Part shown: one piece after another, positions 48,558 to 57,579 of the stretch
How the letters are laid out: every line of letters starts with the position of its first letter
Numbering within the stretch: the stretch's first letter is position 1
DNA from: JARFQW01 sp963842955
Lineage (GTDB): Bacteria > Pseudomonadota > Gammaproteobacteria > Steroidobacterales > XN24
Direction: 5' to 3'
Assembly (NCBI GenBank): GCA_963842955.1
Contig: CAWJIJ010000010.1
Span: 124,001 to 188,000 of the forward strand
Length of the DNA: 64,000 nt
Notes under the pieces: generated by a model
What the model saw: the letters and a program-made list of their open reading frames with translations, nothing else
Databases searched by the model: none
What the model was told of the DNA's origin: nothing
Made by a program: the position numbers and the translations under genes

Positions 48558-49553
48558 CTATCCCCGGCGACCAGCGACGTGCGGGTCCCCCTTGGACCAG
48601 CCCAACGGAACGGCCATGCCGGATCCCTTTAGCAGCTCCCGGTCATGCTTAAGCAAATGCTGCTCGCCATGCTCCAGGATGAAGTACCGCAGGGCCTCGG
48701 CAGCCGGTGAAAGTACTTTCGTCGCCAGCCGGACGACGTTCCATGTTCGCATGATCGGCGTGTCTTCCACCGGCGCGACCGCTATCAGGCCGTTCTTGGC
48801 TTCCAGACCAATGGTATGGAGAGACAGAAAGCTCATTCCCATCCCTGCCATTACGGCCTGCTTGATGCTCTCGTTGCTCGGCATTTCCATGAGGTACCGG
48901 GGACTGATGTGATGAGCGCGAAAATACTCGGTCATGTGGTAGCGCGTCCCCGAGTCGGGCTCACGCACAATGAACGGCACCGTCTCCAGGTCGCGCGGCG
49001 CCACGGGTAACTCCCGGACGAACTCGTGCCCCGGCGGCGCAACGAAAACGTGGGGGTGGGCTGCAAACGCATCGGACCGGGTGGCGATGTCTTTCGGTGG
49101 CCTACCCATGACCGCCAGTTCGATCTCATTGCCCCGCAGCAACGTCACCAGCTGTTCCCGGTTCGAGCAGAACTGCAGGCGCACCTCGATGCCCGGGTGT
49201 TCTTCGTTGAACCGGGCCAGCAGGCGCGGCAGGAAGTACTTGGCGGTGCTGACGAGCCCGACGGTCAGCGACCCGGCCTCCACGCCTTTCAGCCGGGCCA
49301 TCATGTCCTCGGCGTCCTTCAGCGTGGCCAGGACCCGCCGGGCATAGAGGAGCAGATATTCCCCCGCCGTCGTCAGGGCCACCTGCCGCCCTTCGCGTAT
49401 GAACAGCGGCAGTCCGGCCGTCGCCTCGAGTTCTTTTACCTGCATGGTCACCGCCGGCGGGGTCAGATGCAGCGCTTCCGCCGCCCGGACGAAGCTCAAC
49501 CGCCGGGCAACCTCCGAAAACGCGCGCAACTGCTTGATCGACGCTTTTTTCAT
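48558..49553 (-). CDS. cbbR: LysR-type regulator, CbbR-like (first copy)
   Basis: 331 residues. It has an N-terminal winged helix-turn-helix (IKQLRAFSEVARRLSFVRAA, LHLTPPAVTMQVKELE) and an effector-binding domain (about 90-300) with GSLTVGLVSTAKYFLPRLLA. CbbR activates Calvin-cycle operons in response to metabolites such as RuBP, PEP or NADPH. The position, divergent from rpe-fbp-prk-tkt-pgp-cbbY-fba with an AT-rich gap between, is the classic CbbR layout. Assignment to CbbR rests on similarity to the second copy at 57.6 kb and on context. Confidence 0.88.
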   Translation of the reverse strand: MKKASIKQLRAFSEVARRLSFVRAAEALHLTPPAVTMQVKELEATAGLPLFIREGRQVALTTAGEYLLLYARRVLATLKDAEDMMARLKGVEAGSLTVGLVSTAKYFLPRLLARFNEEHPGIEVRLQFCSNREQLVTLLRGNEIELAVMGRPPKDIATRSDAFAAHPHVFVAPPGHEFVRELPVAPRDLETVPFIVREPDSGTRYHMTEYFRAHHISPRYLMEMPSNESIKQAVMAGMGMSFLSLHTIGLEAKNGLIAVAPVEDTPIMRTWNVVRLATKVLSPAAEALRYFILEHGEQHLLKHDRELLKGSGMAVPLGWSKGDPHVAGRRG

Positions 49554-49624
49554 TAAATTTTATTGAACGTATAGAAAAGAAAAAGTGAATTTATCTTATC
49601 CCTGCTTGTAAGTACATTCCTGTA
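49554..49624. promoter_or_regulatory. probable CbbR operator region between cbbR and the Calvin-cycle operon
   Basis: A 71-base AT-rich block, in strong contrast to the GC-rich flanks. TATTGAACGTATA at 49561-49573 fits the LysR T-N11-A pattern with inverted ends TAT/ATA. Two further imperfect dyads, TTA-N10-TAA (49596-49611) and TACATTCCTGTA (49613-49624), lie beside it in the same block. Placement between divergent cbbR and rpe supports a regulatory role. The remaining 240 bases to rpe look like an untranslated leader; I see no gene in them that I would defend. Confidence 0.65.
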
Positions 49625-49864
49625 ATGGAACTGTCACAGAGCACCACGGAAGAGCGCCCAATGCAGAGTCTCCAGCCGGCCAGGGTCGCACCGCCAACCC
49701 CCACGATTTTACGTTTCCGGCAGGCGATTGCCTGGGCCTCCCCGCGCGGCCGCCTGCACACTCACGCTGTCCCGCGTCGCATCGCGAACCGGACCGCGGC
49801 CCCGCGGGACGCCGATCGAATGTCAAAGGCTGGCGGCCAGTCACACTCCAGGAGGCGCTGATCC

Positions 49865-50545
49865 ATGTACAGAATCGCTCCGTCCATCCTCTCCGCAGAT
49901 TTCGCCTGCCTCGGTGATGAAGTCCGCGCTGTCGTCGACGCCGGCGCGGACTGGATCCACTTCGATGTCATGGACAATCACTATGTGCCCAACCTGACCT
50001 TCGGCCCGATGGTCTGCCAGGCGTTGCGAAAGCACACGGAAGCACCCATCGACGTGCATCTCATGGTCAAGCCCGTGGATGCGCTGGCCGAGCAGTTTGC
50101 CCGTTCGGGAGCCGACCTGGTGAGCTTCCACCCCGAGGCCAGCGAGCACGTCGACCGGACCTTGCAGATGATTCACGGCGAAGGGTGCCAGGCTGGCCTG
50201 GCCTTCAATCCGGCCACGTCCCTCGAGGTCCTGGAATGGGTTATCGACAAGGTGGACCTGGTACTGATCATGAGCGTCAACCCCGGCTTCGGGGGCCAGT
50301 CCTTCATCGACTCTGCGCTGCGCAAAATCGAAGCGGCCAGGAAATTGATCGACGCATCGGGACGGGACATCCGCCTGGAAGTGGATGGCGGAGTGAAGGT
50401 CGGCAACATTCGCCAGGTCGCCGACGCGGGAGCTGACACGTTCGTGGCCGGCAGCGCGATCTTCGGTGAGAACAATTACAAGGCAGTGATCGATGCCATG
50501 CGTGCCGAGCTCGGCCACGCTTCGCTGCACCGAGCCGCTTCCTGA
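49865..50545 (+). CDS. rpe: ribulose-phosphate 3-epimerase
   Basis: 226 residues with the TIM-barrel signature: IAPSILSADFACLGDEV, the catalytic-metal loop WIHFDVMDNHYVPNLTFGP, the family sequence HLMVKP, MSVNPGFGGQSFI and VDGGV. Converts xylulose-5-phosphate and ribulose-5-phosphate, supplying prk. AGGAGG lies 11 bases before the ATG. It is the first gene of the Calvin-cycle operon; fbp follows after 116 bases. Confidence 0.96.
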   Translation: MYRIAPSILSADFACLGDEVRAVVDAGADWIHFDVMDNHYVPNLTFGPMVCQALRKHTEAPIDVHLMVKPVDALAEQFARSGADLVSFHPEASEHVDRTLQMIHGEGCQAGLAFNPATSLEVLEWVIDKVDLVLIMSVNPGFGGQSFIDSALRKIEAARKLIDASGRDIRLEVDGGVKVGNIRQVADAGADTFVAGSAIFGENNYKAVIDAMRAELGHASLHRAAS

Positions 50546-50661
50546 GATGCTCCGGGCCGTGACGGCCCGGCTGCCCCGGAAGGTCGCTCCTCCCGGAGCG
50601 GACCGGCGGTGGCTCGCAGACTACAACGATCAGAACAGAACCTGACCAGGAGATTGCCCCG

Positions 50662-51738
50662 ATGAACTTGTGTAACCGTCCCACGCTCACGCGCTATCTG
50701 ATCGAGCAGCGTCGTCGTTTTCCGGATGCCAGCGGCGACTTCAATGCGCTGATTCTCGACGTCGCCATCGCCGTCAAATCCATCGCCCGCCGTGTCGCCT
50801 CCGGCGCACTGGCCACCCCGCTGGAAGTGAACACCGTGAACGTCCACGGCGAGGACCAGAAGCCGCTGGACCTGATCAGCAACGAAATGCTGATCAGGCA
50901 GACCGAGTGGTCCGGCCAGCTGGCGGGACTGGCCTCCGAGGAAATGGAAGAGCCGTACCAGGTCCCGGCGAAATTCCAGCGCGGTAAGTATCTCCTCGTC
51001 ACCGACCCGCTGGACGGCTCCAGCAACATTGACGTGAACGTGTCGGTGGGCACCATCTTCTCGATTCTCAGGGCCCCCGAAAACGTCATCGAGTCGGGGC
51101 GCGATGTGGTCGAGGCGGACTTTCTGCAGCCCGGCACCACCCAGGTTGCTGCGGGTTACTCCATCTACGGCCCGACTACCATGCTGGTGCTGAGCGTCGG
51201 CAACGGTGTGGTCGGGTGCACGCTGGACCAGGAGATCGGCGAATTCAAGGTCACGCATCCCGAAATGCACGTGCCCGAGGACACCCACGAGTTCGCGATC
51301 AACACCTCCAACAGCCGATTCTGGGAACTCCCGGTCAAACGGTATGTGGATGAGTGCCTCGCCGGACAAACCGGTCCAAGAGGCAAGGATTTCAATATGC
51401 GCTGGATCGCCAGCCTGGTCGCCGAGGCCCATCGCATCCTCATGCGGGGCGGTGTCTTCCTCTACCCGCGGGACGTCAAGGACCCGAAAAAGCCCGGCCG
51501 CCTGAGACTCCTCTACGAGGCCAACCCCATCGGGTTCATCATCGAGCAGGCCGGGGGGCGGGCGAGCACCGGACGAAAGCCTGTCCTTGACGTGGAGCCG
51601 ACCGAGCTTCACCAGCGGATCGGCTTCGTGTTCGGGTCGAAGAACGAGGTGGAGCGCATCGAACGCTACCACCGCGAGCCCGTTGACGACGACATGCCGG
51701 CCCAGCTGTTTGCCGAGCGCACCTTGTTCCGGGCCTGA
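50662..51738 (+). CDS. fbp: fructose-1,6-bisphosphatase class I
   Basis: 358 residues, with metal-binding LVTDPLDGSSNIDVNVSVGT and substrate-side YVDECLAGQTGPRG. The C-terminus has GFIIEQAGGRASTGRKPVLD and QRIGFVFGSKNEVERIERY. In the Calvin cycle it makes fructose-6-phosphate from the product of fba, for use by tkt. The position between rpe and prk is typical of cbb operons. AGGAG is about 10 bases before the ATG. Confidence 0.97.
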   Translation: MNLCNRPTLTRYLIEQRRRFPDASGDFNALILDVAIAVKSIARRVASGALATPLEVNTVNVHGEDQKPLDLISNEMLIRQTEWSGQLAGLASEEMEEPYQVPAKFQRGKYLLVTDPLDGSSNIDVNVSVGTIFSILRAPENVIESGRDVVEADFLQPGTTQVAAGYSIYGPTTMLVLSVGNGVVGCTLDQEIGEFKVTHPEMHVPEDTHEFAINTSNSRFWELPVKRYVDECLAGQTGPRGKDFNMRWIASLVAEAHRILMRGGVFLYPRDVKDPKKPGRLRLLYEANPIGFIIEQAGGRASTGRKPVLDVEPTELHQRIGFVFGSKNEVERIERYHREPVDDDMPAQLFAERTLFRA

Positions 51739-51749
51739 AGGAGAACCTC

Positions 51750-52634
51750 GTGTCAGAACGCCATCCGATCATTTCCATTACCGGATCTTCCGGCGCGGGT
51801 ACGACCTCGGTCACCCGCACCTTTCAGAACATTTTCAGGCGCGAGGGCGTCACGGCCGTTATCGTCGAAGGAGACAGCTTCCACCGCTACGACCGAATGG
51901 AAATGAAAGCCAAGCTGAGCGAGGCCGAAGAACTCGGCAATCGCCACTTCAGTCATTTCGGCCCGGAGAACAACCTGTTCGTGGAACTCGAGGAACTCTT
52001 CCGAACCTATGGGGAAACAGGTTCCGGCAAGATCCGCAAGTACCTACACGACGACGCGGAAGCCGCACCCTACGATCAGCCGCCGGGCACGTTCACCGCG
52101 TGGGAAGACGCGACCCCGGGCTCCGACCTGCTGTTCTACGAGGGTCTGCATGGGGCGGTGGTTGCTCCCCAGGCAAACATAGCTCAGCACGCAGACCTCC
52201 TTGTCGGCGTCGTGCCGGTGGTCAACCTGGAATGGATCCAGAAGCTGTACCGGGACAAGTCCCTGCGAGGCTACACGGCCGAGGCGGTCACCGACACGAT
52301 CTTGCGACGCATGCCCGACTACGTGAACTACATCTGTCCGCAGTTCGCCCAGACCCACGTCAATTTCCAGCGGGTCCCCTGCGTGGACACGAGTAACCCC
52401 TTCATCGCCCGGGACATCCCCACCGCAGACGAGAGCATCTGCGTGATCCGTTTCGCGAACCCCAAGGGCATCGACTTCCCCTACCTCTTGAGCATGATCC
52501 ACGACTCCTGGATGTCCCGGGCCAATACAATCGTCGTCCCCGGCGGGAAGATGGAGCTGGCCATGCGGCTGATTTTCACGCCGTTCATCTGGCGCATGAT
52601 GGAGCGGCGCAAGCGCGCCATGGAGGCACAATGA
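51750..52634 (+). CDS. prk: phosphoribulokinase
   Basis: 294 residues from GTG 51750 after AAGGAG. Walker A is GSSGAGTTSV, with catalytic-region motifs VIVEGDSFHRYDRMEMKA and HFSHFGPENNLFVELEELF. Its size and sequence fit the proteobacterial class I enzyme. It phosphorylates ribulose-5-phosphate to RuBP, the substrate of RuBisCO, and its presence shows that this organism runs the Calvin cycle. Its stop overlaps the tkt ATG by four bases. Confidence 0.97.
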   Translation: MSERHPIISITGSSGAGTTSVTRTFQNIFRREGVTAVIVEGDSFHRYDRMEMKAKLSEAEELGNRHFSHFGPENNLFVELEELFRTYGETGSGKIRKYLHDDAEAAPYDQPPGTFTAWEDATPGSDLLFYEGLHGAVVAPQANIAQHADLLVGVVPVVNLEWIQKLYRDKSLRGYTAEAVTDTILRRMPDYVNYICPQFAQTHVNFQRVPCVDTSNPFIARDIPTADESICVIRFANPKGIDFPYLLSMIHDSWMSRANTIVVPGGKMELAMRLIFTPFIWRMMERRKRAMEAQ

Positions 52635-54661
52635 CCCAGGCGATGACCAAGCCGATGGCGGACGCCATCCGCATGCTGTCGGTGGACGCGGTGGAGAAAG
52701 CCCGTTCCGGCCACCCGGGCGCCCCCATGGGGATGGCGGAAATCGCCGTTGCCCTGTGGAGCCGACGGCTGAAACACAACCCGTCAAATCCCGCCTGGGC
52801 GGACCGGGACCGCTTTGTCCTGTCCAACGGGCACGGTTCGATGCTGCTCTATGCCCTGCTCCACCTGACCGGCTATGACCTGCCGATGAGCGAGATCGAG
52901 TCGTTTCGCCAGCTGCACAGCAAGACTCCGGGACACCCGGAGAATGGCGTCACGCCCGGGGTCGAGACCACGACCGGTCCGCTCGGCCAGGGATTGGCCA
53001 ATGCGGTCGGCATGGCACTGGCGGAAAAGCTGCTGGCCGCGGAGTTCAATCGCGACGGTCACGCCATCATCGACCACATGACCTACGCCTTCCTGGGCGA
53101 CGGCTGCCTGATGGAAGGCATCAGCCACGAGGTCGCTTCGCTGGCTGGGACCCTGAGGCTATCCAAGCTGATTGCCGTTTACGACGACAACGGTATTTCC
53201 ATCGACGGCAAGGTGGACGGGTGGTTCCTTGACGATACGCCCAAGCGCTTCGAGGCCTATGGCTGGCATGTCATTCCGGACGTGGATGGCCACGACGCCG
53301 AGGCCGTAGACGCTGCGCTGGTAGCCGCCAAGGCCCAGTCCGCCGAACCCGGCGGTAAGCCGGTATTGATCTGCTGCAAAACCCACATTGGGCACGGTGC
53401 TCCGAACAAGGCCGGCACCCACGGCATCCATGGCGCACCGCTCGGCCCCGAAGAAGTCACGGCAACCCGGGAGGCATTGGGCTGGGAGGCGGAACCGTTC
53501 CGCGTGCCGGACGATGTGGCCGGCGCCTGGGACGGGCGACAGCGTGGCGCGGCTGCCGAAGACGAATGGCATAAGCGCTTTGCCGCCTACCGGGACGCGT
53601 GGCCCGACTTGGCCGCGGAGTTCGAGCGGCGCATGGCAGGCGAGCTGCCCGCCGCCTGGTCGGACGGAATCGCGGCGGCATTCGCAACCATCGCTGCCAA
53701 GGGCGACTCGATTGCGACCCGAAAGGCGAGTAAGAACGCGCTGGACGAACTGGCCCCGCTGCTTCCCGAATTTTTCGGTGGCAGCGCGGACCTTACGGGC
53801 TCCAACCTCACCAACTTCAGCGGCTGCGTGCAGGCCGGCCGGGACACGCCGGGCAATCATATGTCCTACGGTGTGCGCGAATTCGGCATGGCGGCGCTCA
53901 TGAACGGCATGGCGCTGCATGGCGGCTACCTGCCCTATGGCGGCACCTTTCTCGTGTTCAGCGACTACAGCCGCAATGCGATCCGCATGGCCGCGCTGAT
54001 GCGTCAGCGCGTGATTCACGTGTTCACCCACGACAGCATCGGTGTCGGTGAGGACGGCCCCACCCACCAGAGCGTCGAACAGGTCCCCAGCCTGCGCCTG
54101 ATCCCGAACCTGGACCTCTGGCGACCGGCGGACGGACTGGAGACCGCGGTGGCCTGGGCCTGCGCGGTGGAGCACCGCGACGGTCCTACCGCCCTCGCCC
54201 TGTCCCGCCAGGGCCTGCCCCAGGTTGTCGCCGATACGGCCCGGGTTCCCGACATTCGGCGAGGTGCCTACGTGCTACAGGACACCCCGGAGCCCCGTGC
54301 CGTGATCATCGGAACGGGATCGGAAACCCATGTCGCGCTGGAGGCGGGGAAACGTCTCGCCGCCGAAGGCATCCCGGTCCGGGTGGTCTCCATGCCCAGC
54401 ACAACCGTATTCGATCGCCAGGATTCGGTCTGGCAGGACACGGTGCTTCCCCCGGATTTGCCGGCGGTCGCCGTGGAGGCCGCGCATCCGGATTTCTGGA
54501 GAAAGTACGTGGGACGCCGGGGCGGCGTCGTCGGCATTTCGACCTTTGGCGAGTCCGCGCCCGGGAAAGACCTGTTCGCCCACTTCGGGCTGACGCCCGA
54601 GCGGGTGGCGGACGAAGTGCGCCGCGTGATCGGCATAGAGGAAGCGAGGGCCACGGCCTGA
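52631..54661 (+). CDS. tkt: transketolase
   Basis: 676 residues, normal length. Thiamine-diphosphate binding motif GDGCLMEGISHEVASLAG and substrate-side HGSMLLYALLHL are in the N-terminal domain. The pyrimidine domain includes FVLSNGHG earlier and THDSIGVGEDGPTHQ later. It moves two-carbon units among Calvin-cycle sugars. ATGA overlap with prk on one side and TGATG overlap with the phosphatase on the other show tight translational coupling. Confidence 0.97.
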   Translation: MTQAMTKPMADAIRMLSVDAVEKARSGHPGAPMGMAEIAVALWSRRLKHNPSNPAWADRDRFVLSNGHGSMLLYALLHLTGYDLPMSEIESFRQLHSKTPGHPENGVTPGVETTTGPLGQGLANAVGMALAEKLLAAEFNRDGHAIIDHMTYAFLGDGCLMEGISHEVASLAGTLRLSKLIAVYDDNGISIDGKVDGWFLDDTPKRFEAYGWHVIPDVDGHDAEAVDAALVAAKAQSAEPGGKPVLICCKTHIGHGAPNKAGTHGIHGAPLGPEEVTATREALGWEAEPFRVPDDVAGAWDGRQRGAAAEDEWHKRFAAYRDAWPDLAAEFERRMAGELPAAWSDGIAAAFATIAAKGDSIATRKASKNALDELAPLLPEFFGGSADLTGSNLTNFSGCVQAGRDTPGNHMSYGVREFGMAALMNGMALHGGYLPYGGTFLVFSDYSRNAIRMAALMRQRVIHVFTHDSIGVGEDGPTHQSVEQVPSLRLIPNLDLWRPADGLETAVAWACAVEHRDGPTALALSRQGLPQVVADTARVPDIRRGAYVLQDTPEPRAVIIGTGSETHVALEAGKRLAAEGIPVRVVSMPSTTVFDRQDSVWQDTVLPPDLPAVAVEAAHPDFWRKYVGRRGGVVGISTFGESAPGKDLFAHFGLTPERVADEVRRVIGIEEARATA

Positions 54662-55443
54662 TGCGGGATTTTGATCTTGTCCTCTACGATCTCGACGGCA
54701 CACTCGTTGAAACGGCGCCGGAGATTTGTGACGCCGTCAACGACGTCCTGCGCGGCCTCGGGTGGCCGGAGGCCCGAGAAGAACAGGTAGCCCGCTGGAT
54801 TGGCCACGGAACGGTCGCGCTGCTCCTCAATGCTGCGGCGCAGGCCAGCGGAATCGACGCAAAAACGCTGAACGGCAGCGACCGCATGGCCGAGATCAGA
54901 AGTGCCTATGACGCCTTCTATGAGGCTCGCTGCGGAACCCGCAGCCGGCTGTATCCGGGCGTCCGCAAGACCCTGGCGGCGTTTCGTTCCCACGGCATCC
55001 GGCAGGCGATCGTCACCAACAAGGAAGGCCGGTATACCGAGCGGGTCCTCGCGGTGCATGATCTGGCGATGTCGGTGGACCATGTCATCAGCGGGGACAG
55101 CCTGCCGGTGAAGAAGCCCGATCCGGCCGGGATTCTTGCCTGCCTCGAAAAATTCGGGGTCGCCCCCGATCGGGCCGTGTTCGTTGGCGATTCGTCTATC
55201 GACGCCGCCACGGCGCGCAACGCGGGCATGACTACCTGGCTGTTTCCCCACGGCTATAACATGGGGGAGCCGATAACGGGTGCGGGCGCAGACCGCGTCT
55301 TGGCAGACTTTGCCGAGCTGCGCGAACTCGTGCTGGGTAACAAAGCCGCAGGGGAACCACTCGATTCCGCCCGCTCCCCGGATACAGGAGCAAGAAGCCC
55401 GGCTCATGTTCCGGATGTCAAGCTGTCATCATGTAAGCCATGA
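54661..55443 (+). CDS. gph: phosphoglycolate phosphatase
   Basis: 260 residues of the HAD superfamily: DLVLYDLDGTLVETAPEI with nucleophile and acid/base Asp, TNKEG (motif II) and VFVGDSSIDAATARNAGM (motifs III/IV). Removes phosphoglycolate, the product of RuBisCO oxygenation. In cbb operons this gene is called cbbZ. It overlaps tkt by one base and the next HAD gene by four. Confidence 0.93.
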   Translation: MRDFDLVLYDLDGTLVETAPEICDAVNDVLRGLGWPEAREEQVARWIGHGTVALLLNAAAQASGIDAKTLNGSDRMAEIRSAYDAFYEARCGTRSRLYPGVRKTLAAFRSHGIRQAIVTNKEGRYTERVLAVHDLAMSVDHVISGDSLPVKKPDPAGILACLEKFGVAPDRAVFVGDSSIDAATARNAGMTTWLFPHGYNMGEPITGAGADRVLADFAELRELVLGNKAAGEPLDSARSPDTGARSPAHVPDVKLSSCKP

Positions 55444-56258
55444 CGGAATCCGACACCACCCTGCGCGCCCTGTTCTGGGACGTGGACGGGACGCTTGCCG
55501 AAACCGAGCGCGACGGCCACCGTGTCGCGTTTAATCGGGCCTTTGAGGCTGTCGGGCTCCCGTGGCGGTGGGATGTGTCCCGCTATGGGGAGCTGCTGAG
55601 CGTCGCCGGCGGCCGTGAACGACTGATCGCTGACCTCGAAACCCGCGGGGACGCGCCAACGGACCGCGACGAACGAGAGGCCCTCGCCGCAGAACTCCAC
55701 CGCAAGAAGAACGATTTCTACGCGGAAATTGTCAATGACCTTGAGCTGGACCTGCGCGAAGGCGTCACCGAACTGATGGACGAGTGCATGCAACGAGGCC
55801 TGCCCATGGCGGTGACCACGACGACCAGCCGCAGCAATCTCGACGCGCTGATGCGTGTACATTTCAGGGCCGGCTGGAAGCAGCGTTTCGCCGCCATCAT
55901 CAACGGCGAGGACGTGGCCGAGAAAAAGCCGCATCCGGAGGTTTATCAAAAAGCACTGAAACAGGTTGGCGTTGCACCCGCCAGCGTGGTCGCCATCGAG
56001 GACTCACCCGATGGCGTTGCCGCGGCCCGCCGTGCCGGTGTGGCGGTCATCGTGACTCGCAGCGTCTATTTCAGCCATGCGCCCGTGGACGGCGCCGCCG
56101 CCGTCGGACCCGGCCTGCATACGCGTGAAGGCTGGGAGCCCGGCCCGCCCGCGGGCAAGGGAGACCACGTGCGTCTGGATGACATCGCCCACTGGCACGC
56201 GCAATTCCACGACAACCCATCCCCGAAGCCGGCTGACGCCAAGCCGGCCTCACTTTAA
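55440..56258 (+). CDS. cbbY: CbbY-family HAD phosphatase
   Basis: 272 residues with HAD motif LFWDVDGTLAETERDGHRVAF, VTTTTS (motif II) and SVVAIEDSPDGVAAARRAGV (motifs III/IV). CbbY enzymes dephosphorylate xylulose-1,5-bisphosphate, an inhibitory misfire product of RuBisCO, to xylulose-5-phosphate. Adjacent placement of cbbZ-like and CbbY-like phosphatases gives two different RuBisCO repair activities. The extra Gly/Asp-rich C-terminal segment after residue 200 is variable in the family. Confidence 0.93.
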   Translation: MTESDTTLRALFWDVDGTLAETERDGHRVAFNRAFEAVGLPWRWDVSRYGELLSVAGGRERLIADLETRGDAPTDRDEREALAAELHRKKNDFYAEIVNDLELDLREGVTELMDECMQRGLPMAVTTTTSRSNLDALMRVHFRAGWKQRFAAIINGEDVAEKKPHPEVYQKALKQVGVAPASVVAIEDSPDGVAAARRAGVAVIVTRSVYFSHAPVDGAAAVGPGLHTREGWEPGPPAGKGDHVRLDDIAHWHAQFHDNPSPKPADAKPASL

Positions 56259-56269
56259 GGAGAAAACCC

Positions 56270-57322
56270 ATGGCCCTCGTTTCCCTACGCCAGCTTCTGG
56301 ATCATGCCGCCGAGAACAATTACGGCGTGCCCGCCTTCAACGTCAACAACCTCGAGCAGGTACAGGCCATCATGGAGGCAGCGGAGGCCAGCCAGGCGCC
56401 GGTCATCCTGCAGGCCTCCGCCGGCGCCCGCTCCTATGCCGGCGAACCGTACCTGCGGCACCTCGTGCTCGCCGCGGTGGAAAGCCATCCCGACATCCCC
56501 ATCGTGCTCCACCAGGATCACGGAGCCTCACCGAGCGTATGCCAGGCGTCCATTCGTTCCGGCTTTACGAGCGTGATGATGGACGGCTCGCTGCGTGAGG
56601 ACGCCAAGACGCCGGCGCCTTACGACTACAACGTCGACGTGACCCGCAAGGTGTGTGAAATGGCTCATTCGGTCGGAGTCTCGGTAGAGGGCGAGCTCGG
56701 CTGTCTGGGCTCCCTGGAAACCGGTGAGGCCGGAGAAGAGGACGGCGTCGGCGCCGAAGGCATTCTGACCCACGACCAGCTCCTGACTGACCCGGACGAG
56801 GCAAAGGATTTCGTGGCAAAAACCGACGTGGACGCCCTGGCCATCGCCATCGGCACCAGTCACGGCGCCTACAAGTTCACCCGCCAGCCCACCGGCGACA
56901 TCCTCGACATCGAGCGTATCGCGCAAATCCACAAGGCGATTCCCGACACCCACCTGGTCATGCACGGGTCGTCCAGCGTTCCCCAGGAGTGGCTCGAGGT
57001 GATCAGGGAATTCGGCGGCGACATCAAGGAGACCTACGGTGTGCCGGTCGAGGAAATCCGCCGCGGCATCGAGAGCGGCGTCAGGAAAGTGAACATCGAC
57101 ACCGATATCCGCCTCGCGATGACCGGCGCGGTGCGTCGCCTCCTGGCTGAGAAACCTGGAGAGTTCGACCCGAGAAAGTTCCTTACCGTCGCCAAAAAAG
57201 CCGCGAGCGATATCTGCCACCAGCGTTTCGAGGCCTTTGGCTGTGCCGGCCAGGCCCAGAAAATCAAGCCCATTCCGTTGGAGCAGATGGCGAAGCGCTA
57301 CACCCTGGTTGCGGCCGCCTGA
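56270..57322 (+). CDS. fba: class II fructose-bisphosphate aldolase
   Basis: 350 residues with the zinc-site motif VLHQDHGASPSVCQ, FTSVMMDGSLREDAKTPAPY and VEGELGCLGSLETGE. Phosphate-binding residues are in IAIGTSHGAYKF and NIDTDIRLAMTGAVRR. In the Calvin cycle it forms fructose-1,6-bisphosphate (and sedoheptulose bisphosphate with many enzymes of this group) for fbp. AAGGAGA precedes the ATG. It is the last gene of the operon, followed by a hairpin. Confidence 0.97.
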   Translation: MALVSLRQLLDHAAENNYGVPAFNVNNLEQVQAIMEAAEASQAPVILQASAGARSYAGEPYLRHLVLAAVESHPDIPIVLHQDHGASPSVCQASIRSGFTSVMMDGSLREDAKTPAPYDYNVDVTRKVCEMAHSVGVSVEGELGCLGSLETGEAGEEDGVGAEGILTHDQLLTDPDEAKDFVAKTDVDALAIAIGTSHGAYKFTRQPTGDILDIERIAQIHKAIPDTHLVMHGSSSVPQEWLEVIREFGGDIKETYGVPVEEIRRGIESGVRKVNIDTDIRLAMTGAVRRLLAEKPGEFDPRKFLTVAKKAASDICHQRFEAFGCAGQAQKIKPIPLEQMAKRYTLVAAA

Positions 57323-57327
57323 GTTCA

Positions 57328-57378
57328 CCGGGAACGGGGCATGACCACATCCAGTCAGGGGTGCTTTCCCGTTCCCGG
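57328..57378. terminator. long-stem hairpin at the convergence of the two carbon-fixation operons
   Basis: Perfect 11-bp arms CCGGGAACGGG (57328-57338) and CCCGTTCCCGG (57368-57378), with a 29-base loop, start just after the fba stop. The dyad is symmetric and could stop transcription from either side, since the cbbR2 gene converges from the right. No T-run is present. The remaining 200 bases to the cbbR2 stop at 57580 show no gene. Confidence 0.55.
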
Positions 57379-57579
57379 CCACTCCCTGTTCTGACGCGTC
57401 TGTTCAAAACAAACGGGGGCCCGGGTCAGCCGGACGACAGAGCGGTTCGACGAGTTTGCCGGTCCGGCGCCCCTGCACCATAAAACCCATGGTGGGAGCG
57501 GGTTTTCGGGCTTGTGGGCAACAGATTGCCAGAGATGGCAGGACAAAACGGCGTGCGCGACTGCCGCCCCTGCGGGCAG

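Noticed and set aside
49625..49861. Small 78-codon gene ahead of rpe
   Set aside because: No ribosome-binding site, Arg/Pro-rich shadow-like composition, lies in the likely leader of the Calvin-cycle operon.
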